Assembly: GCA_910576865.1 (NCBI GenBank) | Contig: CAJTKE010000024.1 | Location: 1 to 33,845, forward strand | Length of the DNA: 33,845 nucleotides | Direction of reading: 5' to 3' | From: an uncultured Oscillibacter sp. | GTDB lineage: Bacteria > Bacillota > Clostridia > Oscillospirales > Oscillospiraceae | Shown: piece by piece, positions 25,009-32,530 of the stretch | Position numbering within the stretch: position 1 is the first letter of the stretch | How the letters are laid out: every line of letters begins with the position of its first letter | Position numbers and translations under genes: made by a program | Notes under the pieces: model-generated | What the model was told of the DNA's origin: nothing | Database searches by the model: none | Seen by the model: only the letters and a program-made list of their open reading frames with translations

Positions 25009-25728
25009 TCAAAGCCGGAACAGCCTGCCCAGTTTGTCCGGTTTCGCGCCGACGCGGCAGTGGCGCAGCGCGCTCCACAGGGTGGCCTGATGGCTGGTGA
25101 CCACGGGGACGCCCAGAAGGGTCTCCAGCTCCTCCACGATCTCCATGGTGCTCAGTCCCATGCAGCTGAGGAAGAAGGTGTCCGCCCCCTTCAGGTCCAT
25201 CTTCATGGCGTTGCGGTACAGGAAGTACTCGTCACAGGCCTCCAGCTTCCGGCCGTCCCGGCGGATGTAGCTGATGTCCATGCCGACGATATTCGTCACC
25301 TGGAAGCCGTTGTCCTCCAGGAACTTTTTTTCGGCGGCGTTGGTCTCCTCGGGGTAGGGGGTCAGCACGGCGGCCTTTTTCGTGCCCAAGGCCCGGTAGG
25401 CCTCCAGGACGGCGGTGCTGGTGGTCAGCCCCTGGCACCCGCTGGCCCGCTCGATGCGCTCGATGCACTCCCGGTCAAAGCCGTAGCCCTTGATGCAGCT
25501 GCCGGAGGTGCAGCCGAACACCACCAGGTCCACATCGTAGTCCCTGTACATGGCGGCGGTCTCCTCCAGCCGGTCCGTCAGGATCGTCAGACCCTCCGGC
25601 GTGGGGCCGGGGAAGTTGATTTTTGTCGAGGCGAAGGAGACGCCCTCCGGCGCGTAGATGTGAAACGCGTGCTCCGCGTTTTCGCTCATGGGCGAAATCA
25701 AACCGATCTTTGCTCTCCATCCGTACAT
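25009..25728 (-). CDS. Asp/Glu racemase superfamily (maleate isomerase/arylmalonate decarboxylase-like), paralogue 2
   Basis: A 239-residue protein and first gene of the operon that ends with the ferredoxin gene. Cys73 (FGCTSGSC) and Cys189 (FFLSCMGLST) are the likely catalytic pair. TPYPEETN and VVTSHQA are also present. It differs from paralogue 1 along most of its length (for example IGLISPMSENAEHAF against IGVIAPIDDQVEHAF), except for the identical 129-base block coding residues 71-113. ATG 25728 follows AAGGAAAGGAA. Isomerisation or racemisation of a dicarboxylate or amino/keto-acid is inferred. Confidence 0.85.
   Translation of the reverse strand: MYGWRAKIGLISPMSENAEHAFHIYAPEGVSFASTKINFPGPTPEGLTILTDRLEETAAMYRDYDVDLVVFGCTSGSCIKGYGFDRECIERIERASGCQGLTTSTAVLEAYRALGTKKAAVLTPYPEETNAAEKKFLEDNGFQVTNIVGMDISYIRRDGRKLEACDEYFLYRNAMKMDLKGADTFFLSCMGLSTMEIVEELETLLGVPVVTSHQATLWSALRHCRVGAKPDKLGRLFRL
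25390..25518 (-). repeat. 129-bp block identical to 24623-24751
   Basis: Second copy of the block, coding residues 71-113 of paralogue 2. Perfect identity at third codon positions against diverged flanks points to recent gene conversion. Confidence 0.95.
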
Positions 25729-25793
25729 CAGTACACGTTCCTTTCCTTTCGAGATAAGCGGGAATGCTCCCCGGGAAACTTGCTTCCGCAACT

Positions 25794-25822
25794 ATTAAAC
25801 AGCACTTTCAGGGCGAACGCAA
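25794..25822 (-). promoter_or_regulatory. Possible promoter of the seven-gene molybdoenzyme operon
   Basis: On the minus strand TTGCGT (25817-25822), 17-base spacer, TTTAAT (25794-25799), about 65 bases before ATG 25728. It lacks the CGATTGG block found at other promoters here. The 232-base gap 25729-25960 contains no gene. Confidence 0.5.
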
Positions 25823-25909
25823 ATGGAGGTTTTTGCTATCAAACACCACGGAAACGGATAGCGGCGCGTCAGGCGCCGGTCCGCCGAATCGCACCGGAAT
25901 GCGGAAGAA

Positions 25910-25934
25910 CCGCCCGGGGAAATCCCCGGGACGG
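25910..25934 (-). terminator. Possible terminator after the membrane-carrier gene
   Basis: CCCGGGG (25913-25919) and CCCCGGG (25924-25930) flank AAAT, with an outer CCG/CGG extension. It lies about 30 bases past the stop of the carrier gene, but the T-run is poor. Confidence 0.4.
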
Positions 25935-25960
25935 TCCCGCAGAGAAAGGGAGAGCGAACA

Positions 25961-27171
25961 TTACAGCATGCTGACCATGACGCCGGCAATGATCACCGAG
26001 GCCAGGGAGTCGGAGACGATGCCGCCGATGATCACCTTCTGCAGCACGTGGTCCTTCAGGTACTCCGCCTCTTCGGCGTTCTGCGCCACGACGGAGATCA
26101 CCTCCATGCACACCTGATAGTTCAGGGGATAGCCGGCATAGGAGCCCATCGTGAAAGCCAGGACCATGCCGGAGGGAACGCCCAGCTTCCGCCCCAGGGG
26201 GACGCTGAACAGAACCACGCCCACCGCGCCGATGATGATGCAGAAGGCGATGGGGAAAATCCGCTCCACCAGTCCCATGGGAGTGATCTTGGCGAAGCTG
26301 ATGCGCATGTTGATCATCATGGCCATCATGAAGAAGTTGAGGACGCCGGCCTTGGCCAGAGGCTCCTTGGCCAGCAGGCCCAGCTGCTTGAAGGCGATGC
26401 CGAAGACGATGCCGACAATGGCGCTGCCGATGAGGCCGTTGGTCAGGGAAGAGGTGAACTGGGCGACGGACCCGGCCAGGGCGCCATAGAACAGGCACAG
26501 GGCAAGGTGGAGAATCTGGGAATTGTATTTTGCCGGAATCCGGTCGATCAGGGCCTTGGAGGTGGTGGGGACGGCGGCGGCGACGGCGCTCTGCTTGGGA
26601 TCGGGGTCGATCTTGTTGCCCGCGCGGAAGTCGGCCAGCAGGCGCTCGCACTCCTTCTTGGCGCCGAAGCTCATGACGGGCATGCCCACGAAGGTCTGCA
26701 TCGAGAGCACGAGAGCATCAGGACGATGGTCACGGCCAGATCGTCCGCGCCCTTCGCCACCAGCGTCTCATTGACCAGATTGGTGGCGACCAGTCCGCCC
26801 ACCAGGCAGGGATAGCTGGCGATGGACATCTCTTTTCCAAACAGCGGGGTGACCGCCGCGAAGACCAGAACGCCCATGCCCAGGCAGCCCACCAGGGTGA
26901 TCACCACCACGCGCCAGTCCTGCTTCAGGGCGTCCAGGTCGAAGGAGGAGCCCACGTTGATCAGCAGAACCAGATTGCAGATGGCGGCCACCACCGGGAT
27001 TTGAGAGGTTTGAATGATGTCCTTGGGGAAAATCGTCCAGTACCCGATCAGAATGAAGACGGAAAAGAAAATCATGGTGCCGATGCGGGCACGGGTCTTG
27101 ATGCTCAGCACGGAGCTGACATAGTACATGACAACCAGAATTGCCAATGCCCATCCAAATGTAAAAGTCAT
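25961..27171 (-). pseudogene. Multi-pass membrane carrier (GltS-like secondary transporter) broken by an 8-bp duplication
   Basis: Two overlapping frames together encode a polytopic membrane protein of about 400 residues. The N-terminal part starts at ATG 27171 (GGGAG upstream) and runs MTFTFGWALAILVV to DDLAVTIVLMLS. The C-terminal part resumes SMQTFVGMPVMSFGAKKECERLL and ends at 25961 with IIAGVMVSML. Between them TGCTCTCG occurs twice in tandem (minus strand, 26702-26709 and 26710-26717); removing one copy restores a continuous frame. The fold recalls sodium/glutamate-type symporters, with two hydrophobic halves around a charged linker, but the family is not certain. It starts 30 bases after the M20 amidohydrolase gene, so it may import that enzyme's substrate or export its product. 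Confidence 0.78.
26702..26717 (-). repeat. 8-bp tandem duplication in the carrier gene
   Basis: CGAGAGCA is present twice head to tail on the plus strand. It shifts the carrier frame by eight bases; one copy fewer gives an uninterrupted protein. Confidence 0.95.
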
Positions 27172-27201
27172 TTTTTCCACTCCCAAGTAAACAGTATAGA
27201 A

Positions 27202-28377
27202 TTATTTGGCGGCCTCGCGGTACGTCGCCATGAACACCTTCAGACCCACAAGCATGGCGTCCTCGTCCAGGTCAAAGCGGCAGTTGTGGGGCAGGACCGT
27301 GATCCCCTTGGCGGCGTTGGAGACGCCCAGCTTGATATAGCAGCCGGGCTTTTCCAGCAGGTAGTAGGCGAAATCCTCTCCGCCCATGTTGGCGGGGGCC
27401 GTCACCGCGTGATAGCCCATGGCCTGGATGGCGTCCCAGGCCATCTTCGTCTCCGCCTCCGTGTTGATGACCGCGGGGTATCCCTTGTCGCAGGTATAGG
27501 TGCATTCACAGCCCTTCGCGGCGCAGACGGCGGCGGCGATCTCTCCCACCTTTTTCTGGGTGTCATAGAACAGATCGTTGTTGTGAGTCCGGATCGTCCC
27601 CCGCAGGACGGCGGTCTCGGGCACCACGTTGACCGGCGTCTTGTCTCCCGCGATGAACTGCGTCACGTTGACCACCAGGGTCTCCAGGGCGCTGGTCCGC
27701 TTCGTGATCAGCTGCGCCAGCTCGCTGATGACGGCGCACCCGGCGGTGATGGGGTCCACGGCCTTGTGGGGGAACGCCGCGTGTCCCGACTGGCCCTTGA
27801 TGGTGATCTCGAAGTTGGAAACCCCGGCAAGCGTGGGGCCGGAGGTGCAGGCCAGGGTGCCGGTTTCATACATGTTGCTGATATGGAGCCCGAAAATGCG
27901 GTCCACGTCCCGCATCATGCCGTCCTGTACCAGCTGGCGGGCCCCGCCGGGCATCAGCTCCTCGGCCTGCTGGAAGAAGAAGCGGATCTTGCCCCGCTGG
28001 ACCAGCTGGCGGTTCGCCGCCATGGCCTCCGCCAGACAGAGGAGGATCGCGGTGTGCGCGTCGTGGCCGCAGGCGTGCATGACGTTGGGCACCTTGGACT
28101 GGAAGGGCAGGCCCGTCTCCTCCTGAATCGGCAGGGCGTCGATGTCCGCGCGGAACGCGACGCAGGGGCCGGGAACTCCGCTGTCGATCTCCGCCACGAC
28201 GGAGTTGCCGCTGACGCCGGGGAGCAGGCCGATCCCCGCGTCCTGGAGACGCTCCCGGAGCCACGCCGCGGTGTTCGCCTCCTGGAAGGAGAGCTCCGGA
28301 TTTTCATGGAGATGGCGGCGGTACCGCACCAGCTTCTCTCGGTAGGATCCTGCGATTTGATCGATACACTCTTTCAT
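27202..28377 (-). CDS. M20-family metal-dependent amidohydrolase
   Basis: The 391-residue protein is of the M20D aminoacylase/hippurate-hydrolase/aminobenzoyl-glutamate-hydrolase group, which cuts amide bonds of N-acyl amino acids in the cytoplasm. Metal-site motifs are clear: HACGHDAHTA, the catalytic-glutamate motif QQAEE, LHISN, and a late LPHNCRFDLDEDAM. The dimerisation domain begins about SNFEITIKGQSGHAAFPHKAVD. ATG 28377 follows GGAGGTG nine bases upstream; the longer frame would cross the promoter. It is transcribed with the membrane-carrier gene that follows. The acyl and amino moieties of its substrate are unknown. Confidence 0.9.
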   Translation of the reverse strand: MKECIDQIAGSYREKLVRYRRHLHENPELSFQEANTAAWLRERLQDAGIGLLPGVSGNSVVAEIDSGVPGPCVAFRADIDALPIQEETGLPFQSKVPNVMHACGHDAHTAILLCLAEAMAANRQLVQRGKIRFFFQQAEELMPGGARQLVQDGMMRDVDRIFGLHISNMYETGTLACTSGPTLAGVSNFEITIKGQSGHAAFPHKAVDPITAGCAVISELAQLITKRTSALETLVVNVTQFIAGDKTPVNVVPETAVLRGTIRTHNNDLFYDTQKKVGEIAAAVCAAKGCECTYTCDKGYPAVINTEAETKMAWDAIQAMGYHAVTAPANMGGEDFAYYLLEKPGCYIKLGVSNAAKGITVLPHNCRFDLDEDAMLVGLKVFMATYREAAK

Positions 28378-28432
28378 TCTGTTGCACCTCCAATGGATGA
28401 TATGGGCGGTCCTGATATCGATGCTGATTTGA

Positions 28433-28463
28433 ATTATATTGGATGACGACCGTTTTCGTCCAA
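28433..28463 (-). promoter_or_regulatory. Promoter of the amidohydrolase/carrier operon
   Basis: On the minus strand TTGGAC (28458-28463), 19-base spacer, TATAAT (28433-28438). CGATTGG covers the -35. An imperfect ATTGG...CCAAT inverted repeat spans 28439-28464 and might be an operator. Confidence 0.65.
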
Positions 28464-28508
28464 TCGCATTCCATGCACACGGCCAGCAAAAAAACCGAAC
28501 CGCCCTCC

Positions 28509-29507
28509 TCACGGGAGAACGTCCAGCAGCAAGGTCTGGCCAACTCCCCGCTGCCGGGCCTTTGTATAGACGGTGGCCGCGCAGCTGACATCGTGGGCGC
28601 CCATCCCCATATGGGTGGAGACGATAATCTCGTCCTCCCGTTCCCGGCCGGGGACCTTCCCGGTCAGCAGCTCCGTCATGTCCCCGAAGACGTCCCGCTC
28701 GCTCAGAAAACCGCCGGGGTTCAGCTTCGGGCTGTTCAGGATGTGGGCGTCCGGCATTTTACAGCCCAGATACCACTTGTCCGCGCTCTTTCCAAGACGG
28801 GAGTCCAGGTCCCGGAAGCCCTCGATGCCGATCACCGTCGTGCCGGGGCGGACCATGTCCGCCGTCACCAGGGTGGTCTGGGCGCCGGAGGCCATCAGGA
28901 CCAGACGGCTGTCCCGCAGGGCGTCGGCGGGCGAATCGCGGATCACGACCTCCACCCGGTCCGCAAGCTCCCGCCGTACCCGCTCCACGGGGCCGCGGCT
29001 GCGGTTGAAAACGCGGATCTGCCGGATCGAGGGAAACTGGGTGAGAAAGCCCCGCATGCCGGCCCTGGCCTGGGCGCCGCAGCCGATGACGGACAGCACG
29101 CCGGGCTCCGGGTTGCCCAGATACCTGGCCTGCACGACGCCGTGCCCCCCGGCGGTGCGCATGGTGGTAAGGTTGGTCGCGCCGAGGATGGCCACCGGCG
29201 AACCGCTCCGGATATCGCTGAGCACCACGAGGTTCCCGTGGCTGAAGGGATAGCCCGGCAGCGGCGCGCCGAAGGTGTCGATCCACTTCACGCCGGCAAA
29301 GCCCCTGTGGTGCAGAACGGCGGGCATGGCGTGGAAATTGTTCCTCCGCTCCGGGTCCGCGTACATGAACGCCATCGCGCCTACGGTGATGTCGCCCAGG
29401 CCCACGTGAAGGAAGGTGTCCTCCGCCGCCTCGATGGCGTCCTCCGGCGTCAGGAGGGAACACACGTCCCGCTCACTCAGAAACAACAGCTCTTCTCGAA
29501 TCTCCAT
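28509..29507 (-). CDS. Ornithine cyclodeaminase/mu-crystallin family protein
   Basis: The 332-residue NAD(P)-binding protein is of the family that includes ornithine cyclodeaminase, alanine dehydrogenase, ketimine reductase (mu-crystallin) and opine-type synthases. Family blocks are FAGVKWIDTF (lysine of the substrate site), TTMRTAGGHGVVQARYLG, the Rossmann segment LSVIGCGAQARAGM and GTTVIGIEGFRDLDSRLGKSADKW. ATG 29507 lies about ten bases after AAGGAGGT. It is upstream of, and co-directional with, the amidohydrolase gene, from which a separate promoter divides it. Reduction of an imine or deamination of an amino acid is likely; residues alone do not decide. Confidence 0.85.
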   Translation of the reverse strand: MEIREELLFLSERDVCSLLTPEDAIEAAEDTFLHVGLGDITVGAMAFMYADPERRNNFHAMPAVLHHRGFAGVKWIDTFGAPLPGYPFSHGNLVVLSDIRSGSPVAILGATNLTTMRTAGGHGVVQARYLGNPEPGVLSVIGCGAQARAGMRGFLTQFPSIRQIRVFNRSRGPVERVRRELADRVEVVIRDSPADALRDSRLVLMASGAQTTLVTADMVRPGTTVIGIEGFRDLDSRLGKSADKWYLGCKMPDAHILNSPKLNPGGFLSERDVFGDMTELLTGKVPGREREDEIIVSTHMGMGAHDVSCAATVYTKARQRGVGQTLLLDVLP

Positions 29508-29544
29508 GGCAACGGATACCTCCTTGGTTTTGAGAACTGCCTTC

Positions 29545-29574
29545 AGCATAGCATCCGCGGGGAAAAGAGGCCAA
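29545..29574 (-). promoter_or_regulatory. Promoter of the ornithine-cyclodeaminase-family gene
   Basis: On the minus strand TTGGCC (29569-29574), 18-base spacer, TATGCT (29545-29550) with an upstream TG. CGATTGG again overlaps the -35. Confidence 0.65.
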
Positions 29575-29622
29575 TCGGATTTTCTGCTGGCCGTCATGAA
29601 AAACCGCCATGCTCGGCGGCGC

Positions 29623-29668
29623 GAAAAAAACTCCCGCCCTTCGATCCGAACCATCGAAAAGCGGGAGT
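29623..29668 (-). terminator. Intrinsic terminator of the cyclophilin gene
   Basis: ACTCCCGC (29630-29637) pairs with GCGGGAGT (29661-29668), and TTCGAT (29640-29645) with ATCGAA (29653-29658). On the minus strand a run of seven T residues follows the stem. Confidence 0.85.
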
Positions 29669-29680
29669 CCTCTGTTGATT

Positions 29681-30301
29681 TTATTGAATGGTGACGCTGC
29701 GGATCACCGGCTGGTTTTCCGGGGCGATGGAGCCGTTGCCGTCTATCGGTTCGGCGTCCGCGCAGATGGCGTCCACCACCTCCATGCCCTCCGTCACATA
29801 TCCGAAGGCCGCGTAGCCGCCGTCCAGGAAGGTGCTGTCCTCGTGGACGATGAAGAACTGGGAGCTGGCGCTGTCGTAGTCCTGGGCCCGGGCCATGGAG
29901 ATCGCCCCCCGGGTGTGAGACAGGTTGTTTTCCACGCCGTTTTCCCGGAACTCTCCCTTGATCGTCTGGTCGCTGCCCCCGGTTCCGTTGCCCTCGGGGT
30001 CTCCGCCCTGGATCATGAAGCCCTCGATGATGCGGTGGAAGGTCAGCCCGTCGTAAAAGCCCTCCCGGGCCAGCGACACGAAGTTCTCCGTGGTCACAGG
30101 CGCCGCGGAGGCGTCCAGCTCCAGGGTGATCGTGCCGTATCCTTCCACCTCGATGACGGCGGTGCAAGGGTTCTCCGCCGCATCGGAGGCCGAAGCCTCC
30201 CGGCCGGGCTCCTCCGTCTCAGCCGGCTGTTTTCCGGAGCAGCCGGCCACGAAAAGCAGCGTCAGGCAGGCCATGAACGCCGCGGCGATTCTTTTTTTCA
30301 T
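29681..30301 (-). CDS. Cyclophilin-type peptidyl-prolyl cis-trans isomerase lipoprotein
   Basis: A 206-residue surface-anchored foldase. The signal ends in the lipobox VAGC with Cys21, followed by an acidic, Ser/Ala-rich linker (residues about 22-45). The cyclophilin domain contains VTTENFVSLAREGFYDGLTFHRII, FMIQGGDPEGNGTGG, GAISMARAQ and SSQFFIV, including the catalytic Arg of FHRII. It probably helps fold exported proteins at the membrane. ATG 30301 is chosen, nine bases after AAAGGA; GTG 30304 would add one residue. It has its own promoter and terminator. Confidence 0.92.
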   Translation of the reverse strand: MKKRIAAAFMACLTLLFVAGCSGKQPAETEEPGREASASDAAENPCTAVIEVEGYGTITLELDASAAPVTTENFVSLAREGFYDGLTFHRIIEGFMIQGGDPEGNGTGGSDQTIKGEFRENGVENNLSHTRGAISMARAQDYDSASSQFFIVHEDSTFLDGGYAAFGYVTEGMEVVDAICADAEPIDGNGSIAPENQPVIRSVTIQ

Positions 30302-30363
30302 CACAACAAATCCTTTCCGTTTTCCTGAGCGGCGGGCCGGACGTCCGCCCCGGGCTCATGCCC

Positions 30364-30392
30364 ATTATACAACCCCCTTTCCGAAAAAACAA
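30364..30392 (-). promoter_or_regulatory. Promoter of the cyclophilin gene
   Basis: On the minus strand TTGTTT (30387-30392), 17-base spacer, TATAAT (30364-30369), about 63 bases before the ATG. Confidence 0.65.
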
Positions 30393-30400
30393 CGCTTTTC

Positions 30401-31387
30401 TCACGGCCGGCTTCCGCCCGCCCCGGCGGACGCGGGGGCCGCTTTTTTCAGCGTGACGCTCTCCGCCATGCGGAGCAGCACGTCCTTGTCCAGCGGGCCC
30501 TGGATGCAGAAGTGGATGTCTGTCTGCGGGTCTGTCCACATAAGGGTGTTCATCTCCTCCTGCGAGGGCCAGGGAGTGGCAGGGCGGTTTTTTTGAATAC
30601 CCTTCCAGTACCGGGCCTCCATACCGTTCACCTTCACGGCCTCCGGCGTTCCCTCCGGGACGCTCAGCGGTTCTGAGGAATAGGCAAAGGTGTAACAGGG
30701 CACGTCGTCACGACCCGGAACCTCCTTGTCGGCTTCCACCATGACCATTCCCGGCAGGACGTCCCGCCGGGTGATCTTGGCGCCCTCCGGCTCCCAGCCC
30801 AACCGGCAGTCCGGGAGGAGCGGTCGGTCGTCCTCCTTCACGCTCTCCGCCATCCGGAGCATGGACGCCCGGTCCAGGTCGCCTTCCAGAGAGTACAGGG
30901 CGCCGTTTTGATCCTCCCAGAACAGATAGGCGGAGCTGCCCGCCTGATAAAAGTCCGCGCCGCGTCCCTGGACCTGAAGCGGCTGGAGCTCTACCGGAGG
31001 GGGCGATTTGCGGGCCTGAGGAGAGGCGTTTTTGTCGCAAAGCGCCACCCCGAAATACCCGACCTTGCTGGGAAGACAGCACGTGAAGCTCATACGGGCG
31101 CCGCCCTTGCGATAGACGCGGAGCACGCAGATGTTGTCCTCTCCCACGATCATCAGCTTCTCCAGACCCCAGCCCTCCGGCAGCCAGGTGGGTCGGTAAG
31201 CGGGCGGCTGTTCGTACTTCGGCTGTCCGGCGTCCTCCGGGCCGTAGTAAGAAACCGTGGCGCTTTGTTTGTCCCGCCGCCACCGGCGGCCCGGGACGGC
31301 CTGCCCGTTGGGGGCCGCCAAGGCCGGGGTGCACAGCGACAGCGCCGTCAGGGCGGCCAGCAGAATGGATACGATTCTCTTTTTCAT
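30401..31387 (-). CDS. Exported DUF4367-like protein with a duplicated domain
   Basis: The 328-residue protein has a cleavable signal peptide ending ALA-A near residue 25. Two related segments are visible: LFWEDQNGALYSLEG...DRASMLRMAES (about 155-182) and TLMWTDPQTDIHFCIQG...DKDVLLRMAES (about 281-310). Each is preceded by a short region around ADFYQ or ARYWKG, so the sensor-like unit appears twice. This pattern resembles DUF4367 domains found next to ECF sigma factors in Clostridia. It follows the anti-sigma-like gene by 15 bases and ATG 31387 has AAGGAAG upstream. A role outside the membrane in the same signalling unit is inferred; the function is unknown. Confidence 0.7.
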   Translation of the reverse strand: MKKRIVSILLAALTALSLCTPALAAPNGQAVPGRRWRRDKQSATVSYYGPEDAGQPKYEQPPAYRPTWLPEGWGLEKLMIVGEDNICVLRVYRKGGARMSFTCCLPSKVGYFGVALCDKNASPQARKSPPPVELQPLQVQGRGADFYQAGSSAYLFWEDQNGALYSLEGDLDRASMLRMAESVKEDDRPLLPDCRLGWEPEGAKITRRDVLPGMVMVEADKEVPGRDDVPCYTFAYSSEPLSVPEGTPEAVKVNGMEARYWKGIQKNRPATPWPSQEEMNTLMWTDPQTDIHFCIQGPLDKDVLLRMAESVTLKKAAPASAGAGGSRP

Positions 31388-31402
31388 GTTGATCTTCCTT
31401 TC

Positions 31403-32530
31403 TCAGTTCGTGTCTTCCTGCTCCAGGGGGATTTCCACGTCCCCCCACAGCACGGCCTCCGCCTGACTGAGGTCCACGGGCTTGGCGAAGTCCACCGTGG
31501 CCGTGCAGCCCGTGCCCATGTCCCCCATGGTCAGCTGGCCCGGGGCCGCCTCCACGACGCTCCCGTCCTTCATCCGCAGGGCCATGGAGGCCTTGGGCCA
31601 GAGGTCGTCCCCCTCCAGACGGTACTTCCACCAGATGCCCAGGGGCGAGACGCTCATGGACAGCAGGGTCATGGTCTTCTCTCCCGTTTTCTGGGTCAGT
31701 CCCTCCACCTGGGGCTCCAAAAGCTGGTCGTGGTTCAGGTCCTCCGGGATGGGGATTTTCCAGGAATCCGTGGGTCCCGTCTCCGGGTCCCAGCCGCCGA
31801 AGACCGTCTCCTTCTCCCCGTCCGGCGTGAACCGGTAAAGGGCCCGGACGACGTAGGAGCAGCCGCCGACGTCGACGGACCCCTGCCAATCCGCCACGCC
31901 CATCAGCACGTTGGGCTCCTTGGTCCCGGCCTCCAGGACGGTGAAGCCGCCGGAAAACCCGATCATTTCCGTCCGCCGCTCTTTGGGCACCGAAATCCCG
32001 TCGAACAGATGGTACCCGTCCTCCGGGGAGAACACCGTCCCCTCCGGCGCGCGGATTTCCAGGGCCAGGTAGAGCTTGTTCTTCGCGGCCAGGAGCCGCA
32101 GAGGCGTGATGGTCACGCCGCCGTGCTCCACCGGCGGGGGCAGGAGGCTTTCCGCCGCCGTCCGCTCCGCCTCCGGCTTCTCCGTCTCTTCGCCGCCGAT
32201 CTCCATGCCGCCCACAATCTCCTGCTGCCGCTGGTCCAGCCCGCCGAAGTAGGAGACCCACAGGGAAACGGTCACCGCCGCCGCCGCTGTGATGAGCAGG
32301 AGGACCGCGATGGCCGCGGCGGCGCCCCGGGGAACGCTCCTCCGGCGGGGAGCGGGCCGGTCCCGCCGCCTCTCCCAATCCTGAGGGGCCGACAGGAGGC
32401 GCGTCCGCTCCCGGAGATACCGGGGAGAGAAGTCCGGCTCTTTATCCTCCACGCTCCGGAGGACCCGTTCATACTGCTCCAGGTTGGCGTCCATCAGCCC
32501 CTGGCGCAGGAGCATATCAAACTGCGTCAT
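31403..32530 (-). CDS. Single-pass membrane protein, probable anti-sigma factor
   Basis: A 375-residue protein. The first 70 residues are charged and would lie in the cytoplasm, followed by one hydrophobic segment (about 72-93, rich in Ala/Val/Leu) and a large extracytoplasmic domain. It overlaps the end of the sigma-factor gene by 14 bases, and ATG 32530 follows AGGAGG. Position and topology match membrane anti-sigma factors of ECF operons, which hold the sigma factor until a signal releases it. No zinc-binding HxxxCxxC is visible in the N-terminal part. The external domain resembles DUF4179-type proteins, but I am not certain of the family. Confidence 0.7.
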   Translation of the reverse strand: MTQFDMLLRQGLMDANLEQYERVLRSVEDKEPDFSPRYLRERTRLLSAPQDWERRRDRPAPRRRSVPRGAAAAIAVLLLITAAAAVTVSLWVSYFGGLDQRQQEIVGGMEIGGEETEKPEAERTAAESLLPPPVEHGGVTITPLRLLAAKNKLYLALEIRAPEGTVFSPEDGYHLFDGISVPKERRTEMIGFSGGFTVLEAGTKEPNVLMGVADWQGSVDVGGCSYVVRALYRFTPDGEKETVFGGWDPETGPTDSWKIPIPEDLNHDQLLEPQVEGLTQKTGEKTMTLLSMSVSPLGIWWKYRLEGDDLWPKASMALRMKDGSVVEAAPGQLTMGDMGTGCTATVDFAKPVDLSQAEAVLWGDVEIPLEQEDTN

